DNA of 64,000 nt from Streptomyces sp. BV286 (GCF_019090165.1 NZ_JAHRIB010000023.1:1-64000), one strand, 5' to 3'; counted from the stretch's first letter, positions 24,862 through 35,563 are shown. Numbers and translations are program-made. The notes: a model not told the origin generated them from the sequence alone.

Positions 24862-27204
24862 ATGGCGGGCGTGACCCAGATGACCGACCGCAGCCCGGAC
24901 CGCAGCCCGTCGTTGCCGCCTCCGCTCGCCCGGTTGCGCAAGCGGTCGCCCGCACTGGCCGCCGGCCTGGTGGGCGGCGCGCTCGCGGCGGGGCTGGGAC
25001 TGGGGGCGTTCGCCGTCCTGGTGACGGTCCTGTGGATCAGTTCGCCCTATCCGGACAGTGGCCCCGACGGGGCGCTGCACGTCGCAGCCGCGCTGTGGCT
25101 GCTCGCCCACGGCACCGAACTCGTCCGCGCGGACACGCTGTCCGGAGCACCCGCACCCATCGGTGTGACGCCGCTGCTCCTGGTCACCCTGCCCGCATGG
25201 CTCCTGTACCGCGCGGCACGCGACGTGGCCGACGGCGACGAGGAGTCCGCGCCGCCCACGGTCCGTGCCGCATGGGGCGGGGTCGTGGTGGGCTACCTGG
25301 CCGTCGGCGCGGCCGCCGCGGTGTACGCCTCGGGCGGTGAGCCCGGCCCCTCGTGGGTGTCCGTCGCGGTGTGGCCGCCCCTGCTCGCGGTGACGGCCGC
25401 GGGGGCGGGCGTGTGGACGGCGTACGGGCGACCGCTCGGGCCCCTGCCGCCGTCCCTGCGCGGAGCTCTCGATGCCCTTCCCTTCGCCGAGGGGCTCCGG
25501 TTCCCGGCCGCCGCGCGCGCCGCGACCGCCGGCGCCGCGGTGCTCGTGGGCGGCGGCGCGGTACTCGTCGGAGCCTCGCTGGCCTGGCACGGAGGCCCGG
25601 CGCGGCAGTCGTTCCTCCAGCTGACGGAGAGCTGGTCGGGCCGGTTCGCGGTGCTGCTGCTGGCGCTGGCCCTCGTCCCGAACGCGGCGGTGTGGGGGGC
25701 CGCGTACGCACTCGGCCCCGGCTTCACGCTCGGGGCGGGGCACGCGGCGGGGCCGTTGCTGTCGTCCCCCGGCTCGCAGCTGCCCGCCTTCCCCCTGCTG
25801 GCGGCTGTTCCGGACGCCGGACCCGGAACGCCGCTGAACTGGGCGGCCGGTGCCGTGCCCCTGGTGGCCGGGGTGGTGGTCGCCTGGTTCACCGTCAGGG
25901 CCGGGGTGCCGGGGCGCAAGAGCGCGGGCGGGGCGGGTACGGGTCCGGCGGCGACCGGGGGAGCGGACGCCGCTCCGGCGGCCGCCCGGCGTGCCGCGGC
26001 CTGGTCGCGCGGCCGGACCGCCGGGACCGTCGCACTCGCGGCGGTGCTGTGCGGTCTGGCCCTCGCCCTGCTGGCCATCCTGGCGGGCGGGTCCCTCGGG
26101 GTGGCCGCGCTCGCCGACTTCGGCCCCGTCTGGTGGCAGACGGGACCGGCCGCGGCGGGCTGGATCGCGGCGGTGGGACTGCCGACGGCCCTGCTCCTGC
26201 GGGCCTGGCGCCTGCGCGAGCCACGGACGAGTGCGCCCCGCGCAGGTGCCTCCGAGGCACGCGCGCTCGGCGCCCCGACTCCCTGGGGCCGGCCGTCCGG
26301 ACTTCGAGGGCTCGGCGCACGGGGGCTGGGCCTACGCGGACTGGGAGTACGCGGATTTTGGGCTCGGCGTGAACGAGGCGATGCAAGGTCGGCCGAAGGG
26401 GTGGTGCCCAAAGGGCCGGCGTCCGAGGGGCCGGAATCCGAGGGGGCAACGCCCCAGGAGCGGTCGGCACGGGAGCAGTCGATCCACGAGTTCCTGGTCC
26501 ATGAGCCCCCGGCGCCGTGGTCCGCGGCCGCTTCGACCCACGATCCTTCGACCCACGATCCTTCGACCTCGTCGGGCGCGGCAGCTTCGTCGGGCCAGCC
26601 GGGCCTGTCGGGCCTGTCGGACCAGCCGGGCCTCTCGGGCCCGTCGGCACCGGTGGGGCCACCGGCCCACGACTCGTCGCTGCCGTCGGCCCCCGTCCCG
26701 TCCGCCCCCGTGAGCCCTCCGGAGCATGAGGTCCCGACCCCGGCCCCGGACCTTTCGTTCCCTGAGCCCTCGGCGTACGAGCGCGCGTCCTCGGAGCTTC
26801 GGTTTCCTCCGCCCGCGGTCCGTGAGACCCCGGCCCCGCGGCCTTCGTTCCGTGCATCCGAGGTCAGTGGGGCGGCCCCCGCCTCGGCGCCGGTTTCCTC
26901 CCGCGGGTCCCTCAAGGCCGGGGGAGCGGTGGCCGGCCCCGTGCCGCCTCTCGCCCCCGCGTCGGGGACGGCTCCTCGGAACTCCTGGTTCGCACGGTTC
27001 CGGTCAGGGAGGCGACCGCAGGGGGCACCCGGCGCGCCCGCCGACAGCCGTACGATCCCCGATCCCGACTTCGAGCCGTACGACTTCCTGCCATCAGCCG
27101 ACTCCTACGGGTCCCTCTGGCACGACGACGTCTCGCGCGAGGCCCGCTGGGCCGCGCTGAAGCGGGCGTCCGCCCCCGTCGACCGGGTCGATCCCCCGGA
27201 CTGA
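24862..27204 (+). CDS. DUF6350 polytopic membrane protein with long disordered C-terminal tail
   Basis: A 780-residue integral membrane protein. The first 460 residues contain about nine to ten membrane helices (for example [56 protein letters not shown]). This is the DUF6350 family, sometimes annotated as PerM-like cell-division protein. The remaining 320 residues are Pro/Ser/Ala-rich, with internal repeats ([43 protein letters not shown]), and end in a conserved motif [20 protein letters not shown]. The ATG at 24862 or the GTG at 24871 could be the start; GGGAG is better spaced for the latter. Confidence 0.85.
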   Translation: MAGVTQMTDRSPDRSPSLPPPLARLRKRSPALAAGLVGGALAAGLGLGAFAVLVTVLWISSPYPDSGPDGALHVAAALWLLAHGTELVRADTLSGAPAPIGVTPLLLVTLPAWLLYRAARDVADGDEESAPPTVRAAWGGVVVGYLAVGAAAAVYASGGEPGPSWVSVAVWPPLLAVTAAGAGVWTAYGRPLGPLPPSLRGALDALPFAEGLRFPAAARAATAGAAVLVGGGAVLVGASLAWHGGPARQSFLQLTESWSGRFAVLLLALALVPNAAVWGAAYALGPGFTLGAGHAAGPLLSSPGSQLPAFPLLAAVPDAGPGTPLNWAAGAVPLVAGVVVAWFTVRAGVPGRKSAGGAGTGPAATGGADAAPAAARRAAAWSRGRTAGTVALAAVLCGLALALLAILAGGSLGVAALADFGPVWWQTGPAAAGWIAAVGLPTALLLRAWRLREPRTSAPRAGASEARALGAPTPWGRPSGLRGLGARGLGLRGLGVRGFWARRERGDARSAEGVVPKGPASEGPESEGATPQERSAREQSIHEFLVHEPPAPWSAAASTHDPSTHDPSTSSGAAASSGQPGLSGLSDQPGLSGPSAPVGPPAHDSSLPSAPVPSAPVSPPEHEVPTPAPDLSFPEPSAYERASSELRFPPPAVRETPAPRPSFRASEVSGAAPASAPVSSRGSLKAGGAVAGPVPPLAPASGTAPRNSWFARFRSGRRPQGAPGAPADSRTIPDPDFEPYDFLPSADSYGSLWHDDVSREARWAALKRASAPVDRVDPPD

Positions 27205-27235
27205 CGGACCGGCCCTGCAGGCGGCCGCCGCTGCC

Positions 27236-27311
27236 CGGAGCAGTCCGGAGCAGTCCGGAGCAGTCCGGAGCCATTCCGGCGGTCCGAAGCGGTCCGAAGC
27301 GGTCCGGAGCC
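27236..27311. repeat. 10-bp tandem repeats downstream of the DUF6350 gene
   Basis: Units CCGGAGCAGT (three copies) then GGTCCGAAGC/GGTCCGGAGC (three copies) fill the gap before the terminator. All share a 10-bp period, about one helical turn. Confidence 0.7.
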
Positions 27312-27321
27312 GGCCGTGGAG

Positions 27322-27343
27322 GGGCGGGCGGCTCCGCCCGCCC
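27322..27343. terminator. bidirectional terminator
   Basis: GGGCGGGC pairs with GCCCGCCC across the 6-nt loop GGCTCC. It lies between the convergent DUF6350 gene and the Gly/Pro-rich membrane protein gene, touching the stop codon of the latter. Confidence 0.7.
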
Positions 27344-27344
27344 G

Positions 27345-28118
27345 TCAGTCGCGCAGGCCCAAGAACCCCTGGAGTGCGTCCGGGAGCAGCTTGTCGCAGG
27401 ACTTCTCCGCCGTGTGGGTGAGCGAGTCGTTCACGCACGTGTAGTAGTCGCGGTACACGAGCTGTGCCGTGAACGTCGCCGCGACCAGGGCGAGCGCCAG
27501 GGACGCGGTGACGAGACCGCTGATCGCCGCGGTGGTCTGGGGTTTCGTCCCCTTGGCCGAGGCGGCCGGGGTGTCCGGGTCCGACGAGCGCGGCTTGGCG
27601 CGCAGGGCGCTGATCGCCCAGTACAGGGCCAGCGCGCCGAGCAGCAGGGCCATGTACGTCCAGCTGAAGAGGGCGAAGAAGAACGCCCACATGCCGGACA
27701 GTAGCGCGAACCTGGCACGCCGCTGCGCGGGGTCGGTCGGGTCCCAGCGGGTACCGCCTCCCGGGCCGCCGGACCCTTCCGGACCGCCCTGGCCGCCGCC
27801 GGAGCCGCCCGGGGAGCCGGGACCGGGCCGGTCACCGAAACGGCCGCCCTGAGCGGGCCCCGGCTGCCGGTCGCTCCACTGGCTGCCCCAGGGGGAGTTG
27901 TCGTCGCCCTGGCCGTCCTGGCCCTGGCCGCCGGCGGGCCGCCGGGGCTGCCACGGCCGGTCGGGGGTGCCCTCCGGAGGTGGGGCGAAGGGGTTGTCGT
28001 CCACGGGGGTTTCCGGCGTCCGGGACGGCTCGGGCCGCTGCCCGGAGGCCGGCGCGCCGGAGTCCTGGCCACCTGGGGAGCCCTGGCCGCCTGTCGAGTC
28101 CTGGCCGCCCTCGGGCAC
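27345..28118 (-). CDS. Gly/Pro/Gln-rich membrane protein, 257 aa
   Basis: The first half (about 130 residues) is disordered and low in complexity ([33 protein letters not shown]). It is followed by three hydrophobic helices ([54 protein letters not shown]) and an extracytoplasmic tail with two cysteines ([17 protein letters not shown]). The GTG at 28118 is favoured because GGGAGAG lies 7 nt upstream; an ATG at 28202 would add 28 residues with a poorly spaced ribosome site. It is divergent from purN. Function unknown; the proline-rich cytoplasmic part suggests protein binding. Confidence 0.75.
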   Translation of the reverse strand: MPEGGQDSTGGQGSPGGQDSGAPASGQRPEPSRTPETPVDDNPFAPPPEGTPDRPWQPRRPAGGQGQDGQGDDNSPWGSQWSDRQPGPAQGGRFGDRPGPGSPGGSGGGQGGPEGSGGPGGGTRWDPTDPAQRRARFALLSGMWAFFFALFSWTYMALLLGALALYWAISALRAKPRSSDPDTPAASAKGTKPQTTAAISGLVTASLALALVAATFTAQLVYRDYYTCVNDSLTHTAEKSCDKLLPDALQGFLGLRD

Positions 28119-28425
28119 GTCGTCGCTCTCCCGCGGCGGAGTGGGAGAGGGGCGCCGCTCGCGCAGCAGGATCACAGGGCGTCGGAGACTTCGGTCCGGC
28201 ATCAGGTGTGCGTCTTCCCCTTGGTGGTGTTCGGCGGGCAACGTGTCCACAGAGCTGGCTACGCGTCCGGGCTCGCGCCCGGGCGTTCGTACCCGTCCCT
28301 GGTCAACGTCCCGTACGCATAAGGCGTTCCCCTGCGCGGACTGTCTTCCCCGGGCGGATCCTTCCCAGACGCTACCTTCCGGCCGCGCCCCCGTCCCGTG
28401 GGGGCCGCCCGGTGTGCCGGTATCG

Positions 28426-28453
28426 TTGCTGACGGTCGGCCGCTTCGTAGACT
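28426..28453 (+). promoter_or_regulatory. candidate promoter of purNH
   Basis: TTGCTG (28426-28431) and TAGACT (28448-28453) are 16 bp apart, about 70 nt before the purN start. The leader shows no riboswitch motif that I recognise. Confidence 0.4.
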
Positions 28454-28522
28454 TCCCCGTATCCGGGGGCACGAAGCATTCGTACGACCATACAAAGGCA
28501 CTCCCCGAGAAAGGGCCCCGTC

Positions 28523-29152
28523 GTGGCCAAGGCCAAGCGCCTCGTCGTGCTGGTCTCCGGATCAGGTACGAATCTGCAGGCACTCCTCGACGCGATCGCG
28601 TCGCAGGGGGCGGCCGCCTACGGAGCCGAGATCGTCGCCGTCGGCGCGGACCGCGACGGCATCGCGGGCCTGGAGCGCGCCGAGCGTGCCGGACTGCCGA
28701 CCTTCGTCCACCGGGTGAAGGACTACGCGAGCCGTGACGAGTGGGACGCGGCACTGGCCGAGGCCACCGCCGCCCACGCACCGGATCTCGTCGTCTCCGC
28801 CGGGTTCATGAAGATCGTCGGCAAGGAGTTCCTGGCCCGCTTCGGCGGCCGGTTCGTCAACACGCACCCCGCGCTGCTGCCCAGTTTCCCGGGGGCGCAC
28901 GGCGTCCGTGACGCCCTCGCCTACGGCGCGAAGGTCACCGGGTGCACCGTCCACTTCGTCGACGACGGTGTCGACACCGGCCCGATCATCGCCCAGGGCG
29001 TGGTCGAGGTCCGGAACGAGGACTACGAAGACGATGGTTCCGCTCTCCATGAGCGCATCAAGGAAGTCGAGCGAAGGCTGCTCGTCGATGTCGTGGGGCG
29101 GCTCGCCCGCAACGGCTATCGCATTGAGGGACGAAAGGTAGTTATCCAGTGA
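28523..29152 (+). CDS. purN: phosphoribosylglycinamide formyltransferase
   Basis: GAR transformylase, third step of purine synthesis, transferring the formyl group of 10-formyltetrahydrofolate to GAR. The 209-residue protein has the N-terminal [12 protein letters not shown] phosphate loop, the catalytic region with [20 protein letters not shown] (Asn and His) and the late Asp in [13 protein letters not shown]. The GTG start has GAAAGGG upstream. Its stop overlaps the purH start by 4 nt (GTGA), giving coupled translation of two enzymes that use the same cofactor. Confidence 0.96.
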   Translation: MAKAKRLVVLVSGSGTNLQALLDAIASQGAAAYGAEIVAVGADRDGIAGLERAERAGLPTFVHRVKDYASRDEWDAALAEATAAHAPDLVVSAGFMKIVGKEFLARFGGRFVNTHPALLPSFPGAHGVRDALAYGAKVTGCTVHFVDDGVDTGPIIAQGVVEVRNEDYEDDGSALHERIKEVERRLLVDVVGRLARNGYRIEGRKVVIQ

Positions 29153-30729
29153 CCGCCGAGAGCACAGGCACGGCCGAGAGCACCAAGCGGGTCATCCGGC
29201 GCGCGCTCGTCAGCGTCTACGACAAGACCGGGCTCGAAGAGCTCGCCCGCGGCCTGCACGCGGCGGGTGTCGAGCTGGTCTCCACCGGCTCCACCGCCGC
29301 GCGGATCGCCGCCGCCGGGGTCCCGGTCACCAAGGTCGAGGAGCTCACCGGCTTCCCCGAGTGCCTGGACGGCCGGGTCAAGACCCTGCACCCGCGCGTG
29401 CACGCCGGCATCCTCGCCGACCTGCGGCTGGAGTCCCACCGGGAGCAGCTCGGTGAGCTGGGCGTCGAGCCGTTCCAGCTGGTCGTCGTGAACCTCTACC
29501 CGTTCCGGGAGACCGTCGCCTCGGGCGCCAGCCCCGACGAGTGCGTCGAGCAGATCGACATCGGCGGCCCCTCGATGGTCCGCGCCGCCGCCAAGAACCA
29601 CCCGTCCGTCTCCGTGGTCACCAGCCCCGAGCGGTACGCCGACGTGCTGGCCGCCGTCCGTGACGGCGGTTTCGACCTGCACGCCCGCAAGCGCCTGGCG
29701 GCCGAGGCGTTCCAGCACACCGCCGCGTACGACGTGGCCGTGGCCTCCTGGTTCGCGAGCTCGTACGCGCCCGCCGACGAGTCGGGCTTCCCCGACTTCG
29801 TCGGTGCGACCTTCGAGAAGCGCAACACCCTGCGCTACGGCGAGAACCCGCACCAGGGCGCCGCCCTGTACGTGGACGGGACGGGCGGTCTGGCCGACGC
29901 CGAGCAGCTGCACGGCAAGGAGATGTCGTACAACAACTTCACGGACACGGACGCCGCGCGCCGTGCCGCGTACGACCACGACGACCCGTGCGTCGCGATC
30001 ATCAAGCACGCGAACCCGTGCGGCATCGCGATCGGCGCGAACGTCGCCGAGGCGCACCGCAAGGCGCACGCCTGCGACCCGCTCTCCGCGTTCGGCGGTG
30101 TGATCGCCGTGAACCGGCCCGTGTCGAAGGAGATGGCGGAGCAGGTCGCCGAGATCTTCACCGAGGTCATCGTCGCGCCCGAGTACGAGGACGGCGCGCT
30201 GGAGGCCCTCACCAAGAAGAAGAACATCCGCGTCCTGCGCGCCCACCAGGGTCCGGCCGCGCAGGTCGAGGTCAGGCAGATCGACGGCGGCCGGCTCCTC
30301 CAGGCAGCCGACCGGCTCCAGGCCGACGGCGACAACCCGTCCTCCTGGACCCTGGCGACCGGCGATCCCCTCTCCCAGGGCGAACTGGACGAGCTGGCCT
30401 TCGCGTGGCGGGCCTGCCGGGCCGTCAAGTCCAACGCGATCCTCCTCGCCAAGGACGGCGCGTCCGTCGGCGTCGGCATGGGCCAGGTCAACCGCGTCGA
30501 CTCCGCCAAGCTCGCGGTCGAGCGCGCGGGCGCCGAGCGGGCCCGGGGCTCCTTCGCCGCCTCGGACGCCTTCTTCCCGTTCCCCGACGGCCTGGAGATC
30601 CTGACCGCGGCCGGCGTCAAGGCCGTGGTCCAGCCCGGCGGTTCGGTCCGCGACGAACTGGTGGTCGAGGCGGCCAAGAAGGCCGGCGTCACCATGTACT
30701 TCACGGGGACGCGGCACTTCTTCCACTGA
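29149..30729 (+). CDS. purH: bifunctional AICAR transformylase/IMP cyclohydrolase
   Basis: Catalyses the last two steps of IMP synthesis: formylation of AICAR (ZMP) with 10-formyltetrahydrofolate, then ring closure. The 526-residue protein has the cyclohydrolase (MGS-like) domain first (about 15-150; [34 protein letters not shown]). The transformylase domain follows ([44 protein letters not shown], ending TGTRHFFH). The GTG start overlaps purN. Its substrate ZMP is the ligand of the riboswitch before glyA at 59 kb, so activity here should influence glyA expression. Confidence 0.97.
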   Translation: MTAESTGTAESTKRVIRRALVSVYDKTGLEELARGLHAAGVELVSTGSTAARIAAAGVPVTKVEELTGFPECLDGRVKTLHPRVHAGILADLRLESHREQLGELGVEPFQLVVVNLYPFRETVASGASPDECVEQIDIGGPSMVRAAAKNHPSVSVVTSPERYADVLAAVRDGGFDLHARKRLAAEAFQHTAAYDVAVASWFASSYAPADESGFPDFVGATFEKRNTLRYGENPHQGAALYVDGTGGLADAEQLHGKEMSYNNFTDTDAARRAAYDHDDPCVAIIKHANPCGIAIGANVAEAHRKAHACDPLSAFGGVIAVNRPVSKEMAEQVAEIFTEVIVAPEYEDGALEALTKKKNIRVLRAHQGPAAQVEVRQIDGGRLLQAADRLQADGDNPSSWTLATGDPLSQGELDELAFAWRACRAVKSNAILLAKDGASVGVGMGQVNRVDSAKLAVERAGAERARGSFAASDAFFPFPDGLEILTAAGVKAVVQPGGSVRDELVVEAAKKAGVTMYFTGTRHFFH

Positions 30730-30767
30730 GACCCGTCCGCCCGACCGCTCAACTGCCCGCCTGAGGA

Positions 30768-30802
30768 AGCCCGGCCGGTGCGTTTCCGCGCACGGTCGGG
30801 CT
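30768..30802. terminator. bidirectional terminator after purH
   Basis: AGCCCGGCCGGTGCG pairs with CGCACGGTCGGGCT (one G-T pair, one bulge), loop TTTCCG. It lies between convergent purH and the kinase gene; on the plus strand it is followed by CTCTCTCGT. Confidence 0.75.
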
Positions 30803-30816
30803 CTCTCGTGCCGCCG

Positions 30817-32655
30817 TCATGTCGAACTGCGCAACGCCGTCCAGGTGTCGGGGCCGACCTTGCCGTCGGGGGCCAGTCCCTTGTCGCGCTGGAACGCCTT
30901 GACCGCGCTCGCCGTGTCCTTGCCGTACCGGCCGTCCACCCCGGCGGCCCCGGTGCTGTAGCCGCGCCGGGTGAGCATGCACTGCACCTGCGTCACCCGT
31001 TCGTTCTCGTCACCGCGGCGCGTGAGCTCGCTGCCGGAGTAGTACGTGCACTCGGAGATCCAGGCCGGTGTGGCCGGCCCGGCGGTGGTGTCGGCCGGGG
31101 AAGGGCTCGCGGTGGTGCCGCCGCTGCCGCCGGACTCCGTGGTCGCCGCGTCCGTGCCCGTCTCCCCGGCGTCACCCGTGCCACCGGCGGCCCCGGACAC
31201 GGACCCGCCGGAACCTTTCGCCTCGGTCCCCTGCTCCCCCTCCTTCTTCTCGGTCCCGTTCTTCCCGCCGCGCGGAGAGGCGGAGGTTCCGTCGGCCGAG
31301 CCGGGCAGCGGAACCCGTTCCCCTTCATCGGCGGCGGTGGTCCCGGTGGCCGTCGGCGGCGAGGACGCTGTCCGGTCGGAGGGTGGACGGGTGAGCAGAA
31401 AGGCGCTCACGGCGACGGCGCACACGGCGAGACCCGCGACGACGGCGAAGTACGCCTTCTTTCTGTCGCGTCCGGCGGCCGGGATGCCGGGTCCGGCCGC
31501 CGGTGGACGACCGTCCGCGAGCGCGGGCGGGTCGTGCGGTACGGCGACCGCCGGCGGGGCGTACCGGCCCGGTGGCATCGGTGCATCGTGCGTGCCCGGT
31601 GCGGGCGGCCCGAGGGCCGGGCCCGCGGCGGGCGGGTCCACCCGCCGTGCGGGCGTGCGGAGGTGGGCGCTCTGCCCGGTGGAGGCGTCCCGCAGTACTT
31701 CGCAGGCCTGGCGCCGCGCGAGCAGCCGGGACTCCAGCGGTTCCTGCCACGACGGTGTACGAAGGTGTGCCGCGGCCGCCTCGACCAGTTGGTGCGGGGT
31801 GGGCCGCCCGGCGGGGTTCTTGGCCAGGCACGCGGAGAGCAACTCGGCCACCGGGGCGTCCGCCGCGGCGAGCTTCTCCATGAGTTCGGGCCTGGGTTCC
31901 TCGAACGCGACGCGGTGCATGACGTCCACGCCTGTGCCGTTGCCGAACGGCGCGGTGCCCGTGGCGGCGTAGATCAGCGTGCCCGCGAGGGAGAAGACGT
32001 CCGAGGCGCTGTCGCACCGGCCCTCCCTCAGGTACTCGGGGGCCATGAAGGCGGGAGTACCGACACGGTTGCCGGTCGTGGTGATCGAACTGCTGTCCAG
32101 GGCCTGCGAGATGCCGAAGTCGATCACGTGTGCGCCCTGTCCGGACAGGACCACGTTGGACGGCTTGAGGTCCCGGTGCACGATCCCGGTCGCGTCCAGC
32201 ACGGACAGAGCCCGGCCGAGCTCCGCCACGAGGCGCCACAGTCCGGCCGGTTCGAGTACGCCGCACTCGCGCACCGCGTCCGTGAGGCTGAGCCCGGGTA
32301 AGTACTCGGTGGCCATCCACAGCAGCTCTTCCTGGAACCCCGCGTCCAGCAGTTCCGGCGCGTACGGGGTGCCGACCCGGGTGTGCATGGTGGCCTCGCG
32401 CTCGAACCGCCGCCGGAAGTCGGGGTCCTCCGCGTACTCGGGTCTGATCACCTTGACCGCGGCGAGCCCGGAGCCGCCGTCGACGGGACGTGCCAGATAG
32501 ACCCGGCCCATCCCGCCGCTGCCGAGCCGTCCCAGCGGTGTGTACGGACCGATGACTGCCGGGTCCGCCGATCCCAGCGGGATGGCGCCGAGCTGCTTCA
32601 GCGGGGTGTCACCGGGCACGGGAGCCTCCGGTGGCGTGCGCTGCTCGTCCGACAC
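30817..32655 (-). CDS. Ser/Thr protein kinase, single-pass, with extracellular peptidoglycan-binding domain
   Basis: Hanks-type kinase of 612 residues. The cytoplasmic kinase domain (about 35-295) is complete: glycine loop GRLGSGGMGRVYLA, catalytic lysine in AVKVIRP, HRDLKPSN loop and DFGISQAL. A proline-rich linker leads to one membrane helix (AVVAGLAVCAVAVSAFLL, about 392-410). Outside are a Ser/Gly/Thr-rich stretch and a peptidoglycan-binding domain of the PG_binding_1 type (RRGYSTGAAGVDGRYGKDTASAVKAFQ). It should sense the wall and signal inwards, as PASTA kinases do by other means. The GTG at 32655 follows GGGGGA by 4 nt. Confidence 0.92.
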   Translation of the reverse strand: MSDEQRTPPEAPVPGDTPLKQLGAIPLGSADPAVIGPYTPLGRLGSGGMGRVYLARPVDGGSGLAAVKVIRPEYAEDPDFRRRFEREATMHTRVGTPYAPELLDAGFQEELLWMATEYLPGLSLTDAVRECGVLEPAGLWRLVAELGRALSVLDATGIVHRDLKPSNVVLSGQGAHVIDFGISQALDSSSITTTGNRVGTPAFMAPEYLREGRCDSASDVFSLAGTLIYAATGTAPFGNGTGVDVMHRVAFEEPRPELMEKLAAADAPVAELLSACLAKNPAGRPTPHQLVEAAAAHLRTPSWQEPLESRLLARRQACEVLRDASTGQSAHLRTPARRVDPPAAGPALGPPAPGTHDAPMPPGRYAPPAVAVPHDPPALADGRPPAAGPGIPAAGRDRKKAYFAVVAGLAVCAVAVSAFLLTRPPSDRTASSPPTATGTTAADEGERVPLPGSADGTSASPRGGKNGTEKKEGEQGTEAKGSGGSVSGAAGGTGDAGETGTDAATTESGGSGGTTASPSPADTTAGPATPAWISECTYYSGSELTRRGDENERVTQVQCMLTRRGYSTGAAGVDGRYGKDTASAVKAFQRDKGLAPDGKVGPDTWTALRSST

Positions 32656-32886
32656 GGATCCCCCGATGCGCTCTTCGTTCGCAGCCGTGTTTCCCAAACT
32701 GCTGTTCGGCCACCCCAGTTGGCATGAGGCTATCGCGGCCTCATGCGTCCCGCAGGTGTCTCGGACGTACGGCAACGGCGGTTGGCGCATGGGGACTTGC
32801 CGGGTGCATGTCGCGGCGGCGCGACGGGGCAGGCCCGGGCCGGCCGACGTACCCGGTCACGGGGTCGGGGCTACAGAAACGCGGCA

Positions 32887-32922
32887 GGGCCGTGTCCCCC
32901 TTGACGGGGTGAAACACGGCCC
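32887..32922 (-). terminator. terminator between the membrane-protein and kinase genes
   Basis: GGGCCGTGT pairs with ACACGGCCC, with an inner CCCC/GGGG pairing. It follows the stop of the leftward gene ending at 32959 and precedes the kinase promoter region. The rest of the 303-bp gap (32656-32958) shows nothing I can name. Confidence 0.7.
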
Positions 32923-32958
32923 ATGGCGTGAGCGGCGTGGACGCGCCGTCGCCCGAGG

Positions 32959-33576
32959 TCAGTACCGGGGGCGGTTGAACCAGGCGGTGGCGGCGCTGTT
33001 CACCATCGAGGCGAGGATGATGCCGGCGATGGCGAGGGAGATGAGCCCGCCGAAGGTGCCGGAACCGCCGCCGCCCTGAACGGTGTTGGCGAGACCGCCG
33101 AGGATCATCAGCGCCGCGTACACGATCGTCGTGATGCGGATGCCGCTGCCGCCGGTCTTGAACTTGACGCCCAGGAAGATCGACAGGGCGCCCAGGCCGA
33201 CCAGGAACGCGGCGAGCACGAAGCCCAGGCCCGCGAGGGTGTCGGTGCTGTCACCACTGCCGATGCCGTTCGAGACGTCCTGCGCCGCGCCGACGGCGAT
33301 GCCCGCGATGATGCCGAACAGGATCTGGAAGCCCGACAGGACGAACAGCAGGACGCGCGCGGTCTTCATCAGACCCGGCATCTCCACCGGCATGTGGTTC
33401 CCGCCCGGGTAGCCGGGATACGCCGGCTGCTGCGGGTAGCCGTAGCCGGGCTGCTGGGGCGGGGGGCCCTGCGGGTAGCCGTAGCCGGGCTGGCCCTGGG
33501 GAGGCTGGGGCGGATAGCCGGGCTGCTGCCCCTGCGGCGGCGGACCGTAGGGGTTGTTCGGATCGCCGAAACTCAT
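32959..33576 (-). CDS. tetraspan membrane protein with Pro/Tyr/Gln-rich cytoplasmic head
   Basis: A 205-residue protein. The first 60 residues are a low-complexity head of PGYGYPQ-like repeats typical of actinobacterial membrane proteins near the divisome or kinases. Four hydrophobic helices follow (RVLLFVLSGFQILFGIIAG; LAGLGFVLAAFLVGLGALSIF; ITTIVYAALMILGGLANTV; LISLAIAGIILASMV). The ATG at 33576 has GGAGGAAAG 6 nt upstream. It precedes the receptor kinase gene in the same direction but is separated from it by a terminator. Function unknown. Confidence 0.85.
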   Translation of the reverse strand: MSFGDPNNPYGPPPQGQQPGYPPQPPQGQPGYGYPQGPPPQQPGYGYPQQPAYPGYPGGNHMPVEMPGLMKTARVLLFVLSGFQILFGIIAGIAVGAAQDVSNGIGSGDSTDTLAGLGFVLAAFLVGLGALSIFLGVKFKTGGSGIRITTIVYAALMILGGLANTVQGGGGSGTFGGLISLAIAGIILASMVNSAATAWFNRPRY

Positions 33577-33857
33577 GGCGTCTTTCCTCCGTCGTTGCGT
33601 AAGTGCGGGGACGACGCGGCACATTTCGGAGGAAAGTTCAACAGATGCGGTTCGTCCCCCCGGTACTGTCCGCGGCACTGTGTGTTCATCGTCCTTAACG
33701 CGCCACTTATTTGTCCAGCCGGATACCGCGTGTGTTGTGCAAGTGCAACATCGCCGATCAGGGCCGAAGCGGGACGGAGGGTCGCGGCGGGGCGTCGGGA
33801 GAAGGCCGCGGGGGGCCGGATTGGAACCGGGACCCCGTCATCCGCGAGGATGGGCAC

Positions 33858-34712
33858 ATGACCGCCCAGATTCTCGATGGCAAGGCCACCGCAGCCGCGA
33901 TCAAGTCCGATCTGACCGTCCGCGTGGCGGCCCTGAGGGAGAAGGGCATCACGCCCGGCCTCGGCACCGTCCTCGTGGGCGACGATCCCGGCAGCCAGAA
34001 GTACGTCGCGGGCAAGCACCGCGACTGCGCGCAGGTGGGCATCGCCTCCATCCAGCGCGAACTGCCCGCGACCGCCACGCAGGAGGAGATCGAGGCGGTC
34101 GTCCGTGAACTCAACGAGGACCCGTCCTGCACCGGGTACATCGTCCAGCTGCCGCTCCCCAAGGGCATCGACGAGAACCGCATCCTCGAACTGATGGACC
34201 CGGACAAGGACGCGGACGGGCTCCACCCGATGAACCTCGGCCGCCTCGTCCTGAACGAGCCGGCCCCGCTGCCCTGCACTCCGAACGGCGTCCTCACCCT
34301 CCTGCGTCAGTACGGCGTGGAGATCAAGGGCGCGGAGGTCGTGGTCGTCGGCCGCGGTGTCACGATCGGCCGGCCGATGCCGCTGCTGCTCACGCGGCGC
34401 TCGGAGAACGCGACGGTGACGCAGTGCCACACCGGTACGCGTGACCTGGCCTCGCACCTGCGCCGGGCCGACATCATCGTCGCGGCGGCGGGCTCCGCGC
34501 ACCTGATCCGCCCGGAGGACGTGAAGCCGGGGGCGGCCGTCCTCGACGTCGGTGTCTCCCGCAGCGCCGAGGGCAAGATCGTCGGCGACGTGCACCCCGG
34601 CGTGGCCGAGGTCGCCGCGTGGATCTCGCCGAACCCCGGCGGAGTGGGCCCGATGACCCGCGCCCAGCTCCTCGTCAACGTGGTCGAGGCGGCGGAACGC
34701 AGTGCCGGCTGA
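33858..34712 (+). CDS. folD: methylenetetrahydrofolate dehydrogenase/cyclohydrolase
   Basis: Bifunctional enzyme interconverting 5,10-methylene- and 10-formyl-tetrahydrofolate with NADP+, which supplies the formyl donor for purN and purH. The 284-residue protein shows the catalytic lysine region YVAGKHRDC, the folate site [13 protein letters not shown], the nucleotide-binding motif [14 protein letters not shown] and the C-terminal [15 protein letters not shown]. The ATG at 33858 is preceded by GAGGA. The next gene starts inside its last codons. Confidence 0.97.
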   Translation: MTAQILDGKATAAAIKSDLTVRVAALREKGITPGLGTVLVGDDPGSQKYVAGKHRDCAQVGIASIQRELPATATQEEIEAVVRELNEDPSCTGYIVQLPLPKGIDENRILELMDPDKDADGLHPMNLGRLVLNEPAPLPCTPNGVLTLLRQYGVEIKGAEVVVVGRGVTIGRPMPLLLTRRSENATVTQCHTGTRDLASHLRRADIIVAAAGSAHLIRPEDVKPGAAVLDVGVSRSAEGKIVGDVHPGVAEVAAWISPNPGGVGPMTRAQLLVNVVEAAERSAG

Positions 34713-35478
34713 GCACGGGCCGGAGACCCCGGCACACCGGGCGGCCTCGGCCTCGGGCTCGACTTCGGTCTCGACCTCGACCGAGGGCGAGGCTTCGGAC
34801 GAGGGCACGGCTTCCGGCGGGAGCGAGGCTTCCCGTGAAGGCGCTGCTTCCGGCGCGAGCGGGACGTCCGTGGCGAGTGAGGTCCGGGGCGAGGAAGGCA
34901 CCGCACGTACGAGTGACTCGGAGCCCGGCGCCGTACAGCCGGAGAAGGAGCCGGAGCCGGAGCCGGACCCGGAGTCGGACCCGGAGCCGGAGGCCGGAGC
35001 CGAAGACCCTGCCGAGCCCCTCGTGCAGGACGGGGAGCTCACCGTCCGCGACGCCGTCAGCGCACCCGGCCCCGACGGGGAGCCCCGGCGTGTCACGCGG
35101 CGCTTCCCGCTGTTCACGCGGGACACCGCGCGGCCCGAGGGCGGCGGCAGGGCGGCCCCCCGTGACGCACCCGCGCCCGCACGTCAGTGGCCGATCCTGG
35201 CGGTGACCGGCCTGGTCGGACTCGGTCTGCTGCTGACCGCGCTCGACCAGTTCAAGGTCGGCACCCTGCTGATCGGTGTCGCCCTGCTCGTGGGCGCCGC
35301 GATGCGCTGGATGCTGCCCGACGTGGGCATGCTCGCCGTCCGCTCACGGTTCACGGACCTCGTCACGTACGGCGTCCTCGGTGTCACGATCGCGCTGCTC
35401 GCGATGATGGCGCAGCCCAACCCCTGGCTGGAGCTGCCGTTCCTGGACGACACGCTCCACTTCACGATCAGGACATAG
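34702..35478 (+). CDS. DUF3017 membrane protein
   Basis: A 258-residue protein. The first 150 residues are acidic and disordered, with Ser/Gly/Glu and Pro-Glu-Pro-Glu repeats. The DUF3017 domain (about 165-258) has three helices: [56 protein letters not shown]. The GTG at 34702 overlaps folD by 11 nt, so expression is probably coupled to folD. The overlap is conserved in my memory of the genus, but no function in folate metabolism is known. Confidence 0.8.
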   Translation: MPAEHGPETPAHRAASASGSTSVSTSTEGEASDEGTASGGSEASREGAASGASGTSVASEVRGEEGTARTSDSEPGAVQPEKEPEPEPDPESDPEPEAGAEDPAEPLVQDGELTVRDAVSAPGPDGEPRRVTRRFPLFTRDTARPEGGGRAAPRDAPAPARQWPILAVTGLVGLGLLLTALDQFKVGTLLIGVALLVGAAMRWMLPDVGMLAVRSRFTDLVTYGVLGVTIALLAMMAQPNPWLELPFLDDTLHFTIRT

Positions 35479-35523
35479 CGGCGGGCGCACGGCCGGCTCC
35501 CGGCAGCGGCCCGGTCCATGAGA

Positions 35524-35563
35524 GCGGCGCCCGTCCTCTCCCCCGAGCGAGGGCGGGCGCCGC
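35524..35563 (+). terminator. terminator after folD-DUF3017
   Basis: GCGGCGCCCGTCCTC pairs with GAGGGCGGGCGCCGC (15 bp with one G-T pair), 10-nt loop, 45 nt after the stop. Confidence 0.78.

Noticed and set aside
33577..33857. ZTP riboswitch upstream of folD
   Set aside because: Neither the CCGTGACTGGC block nor a GCCTGGGC block is present; only glyA has the motif in this window.
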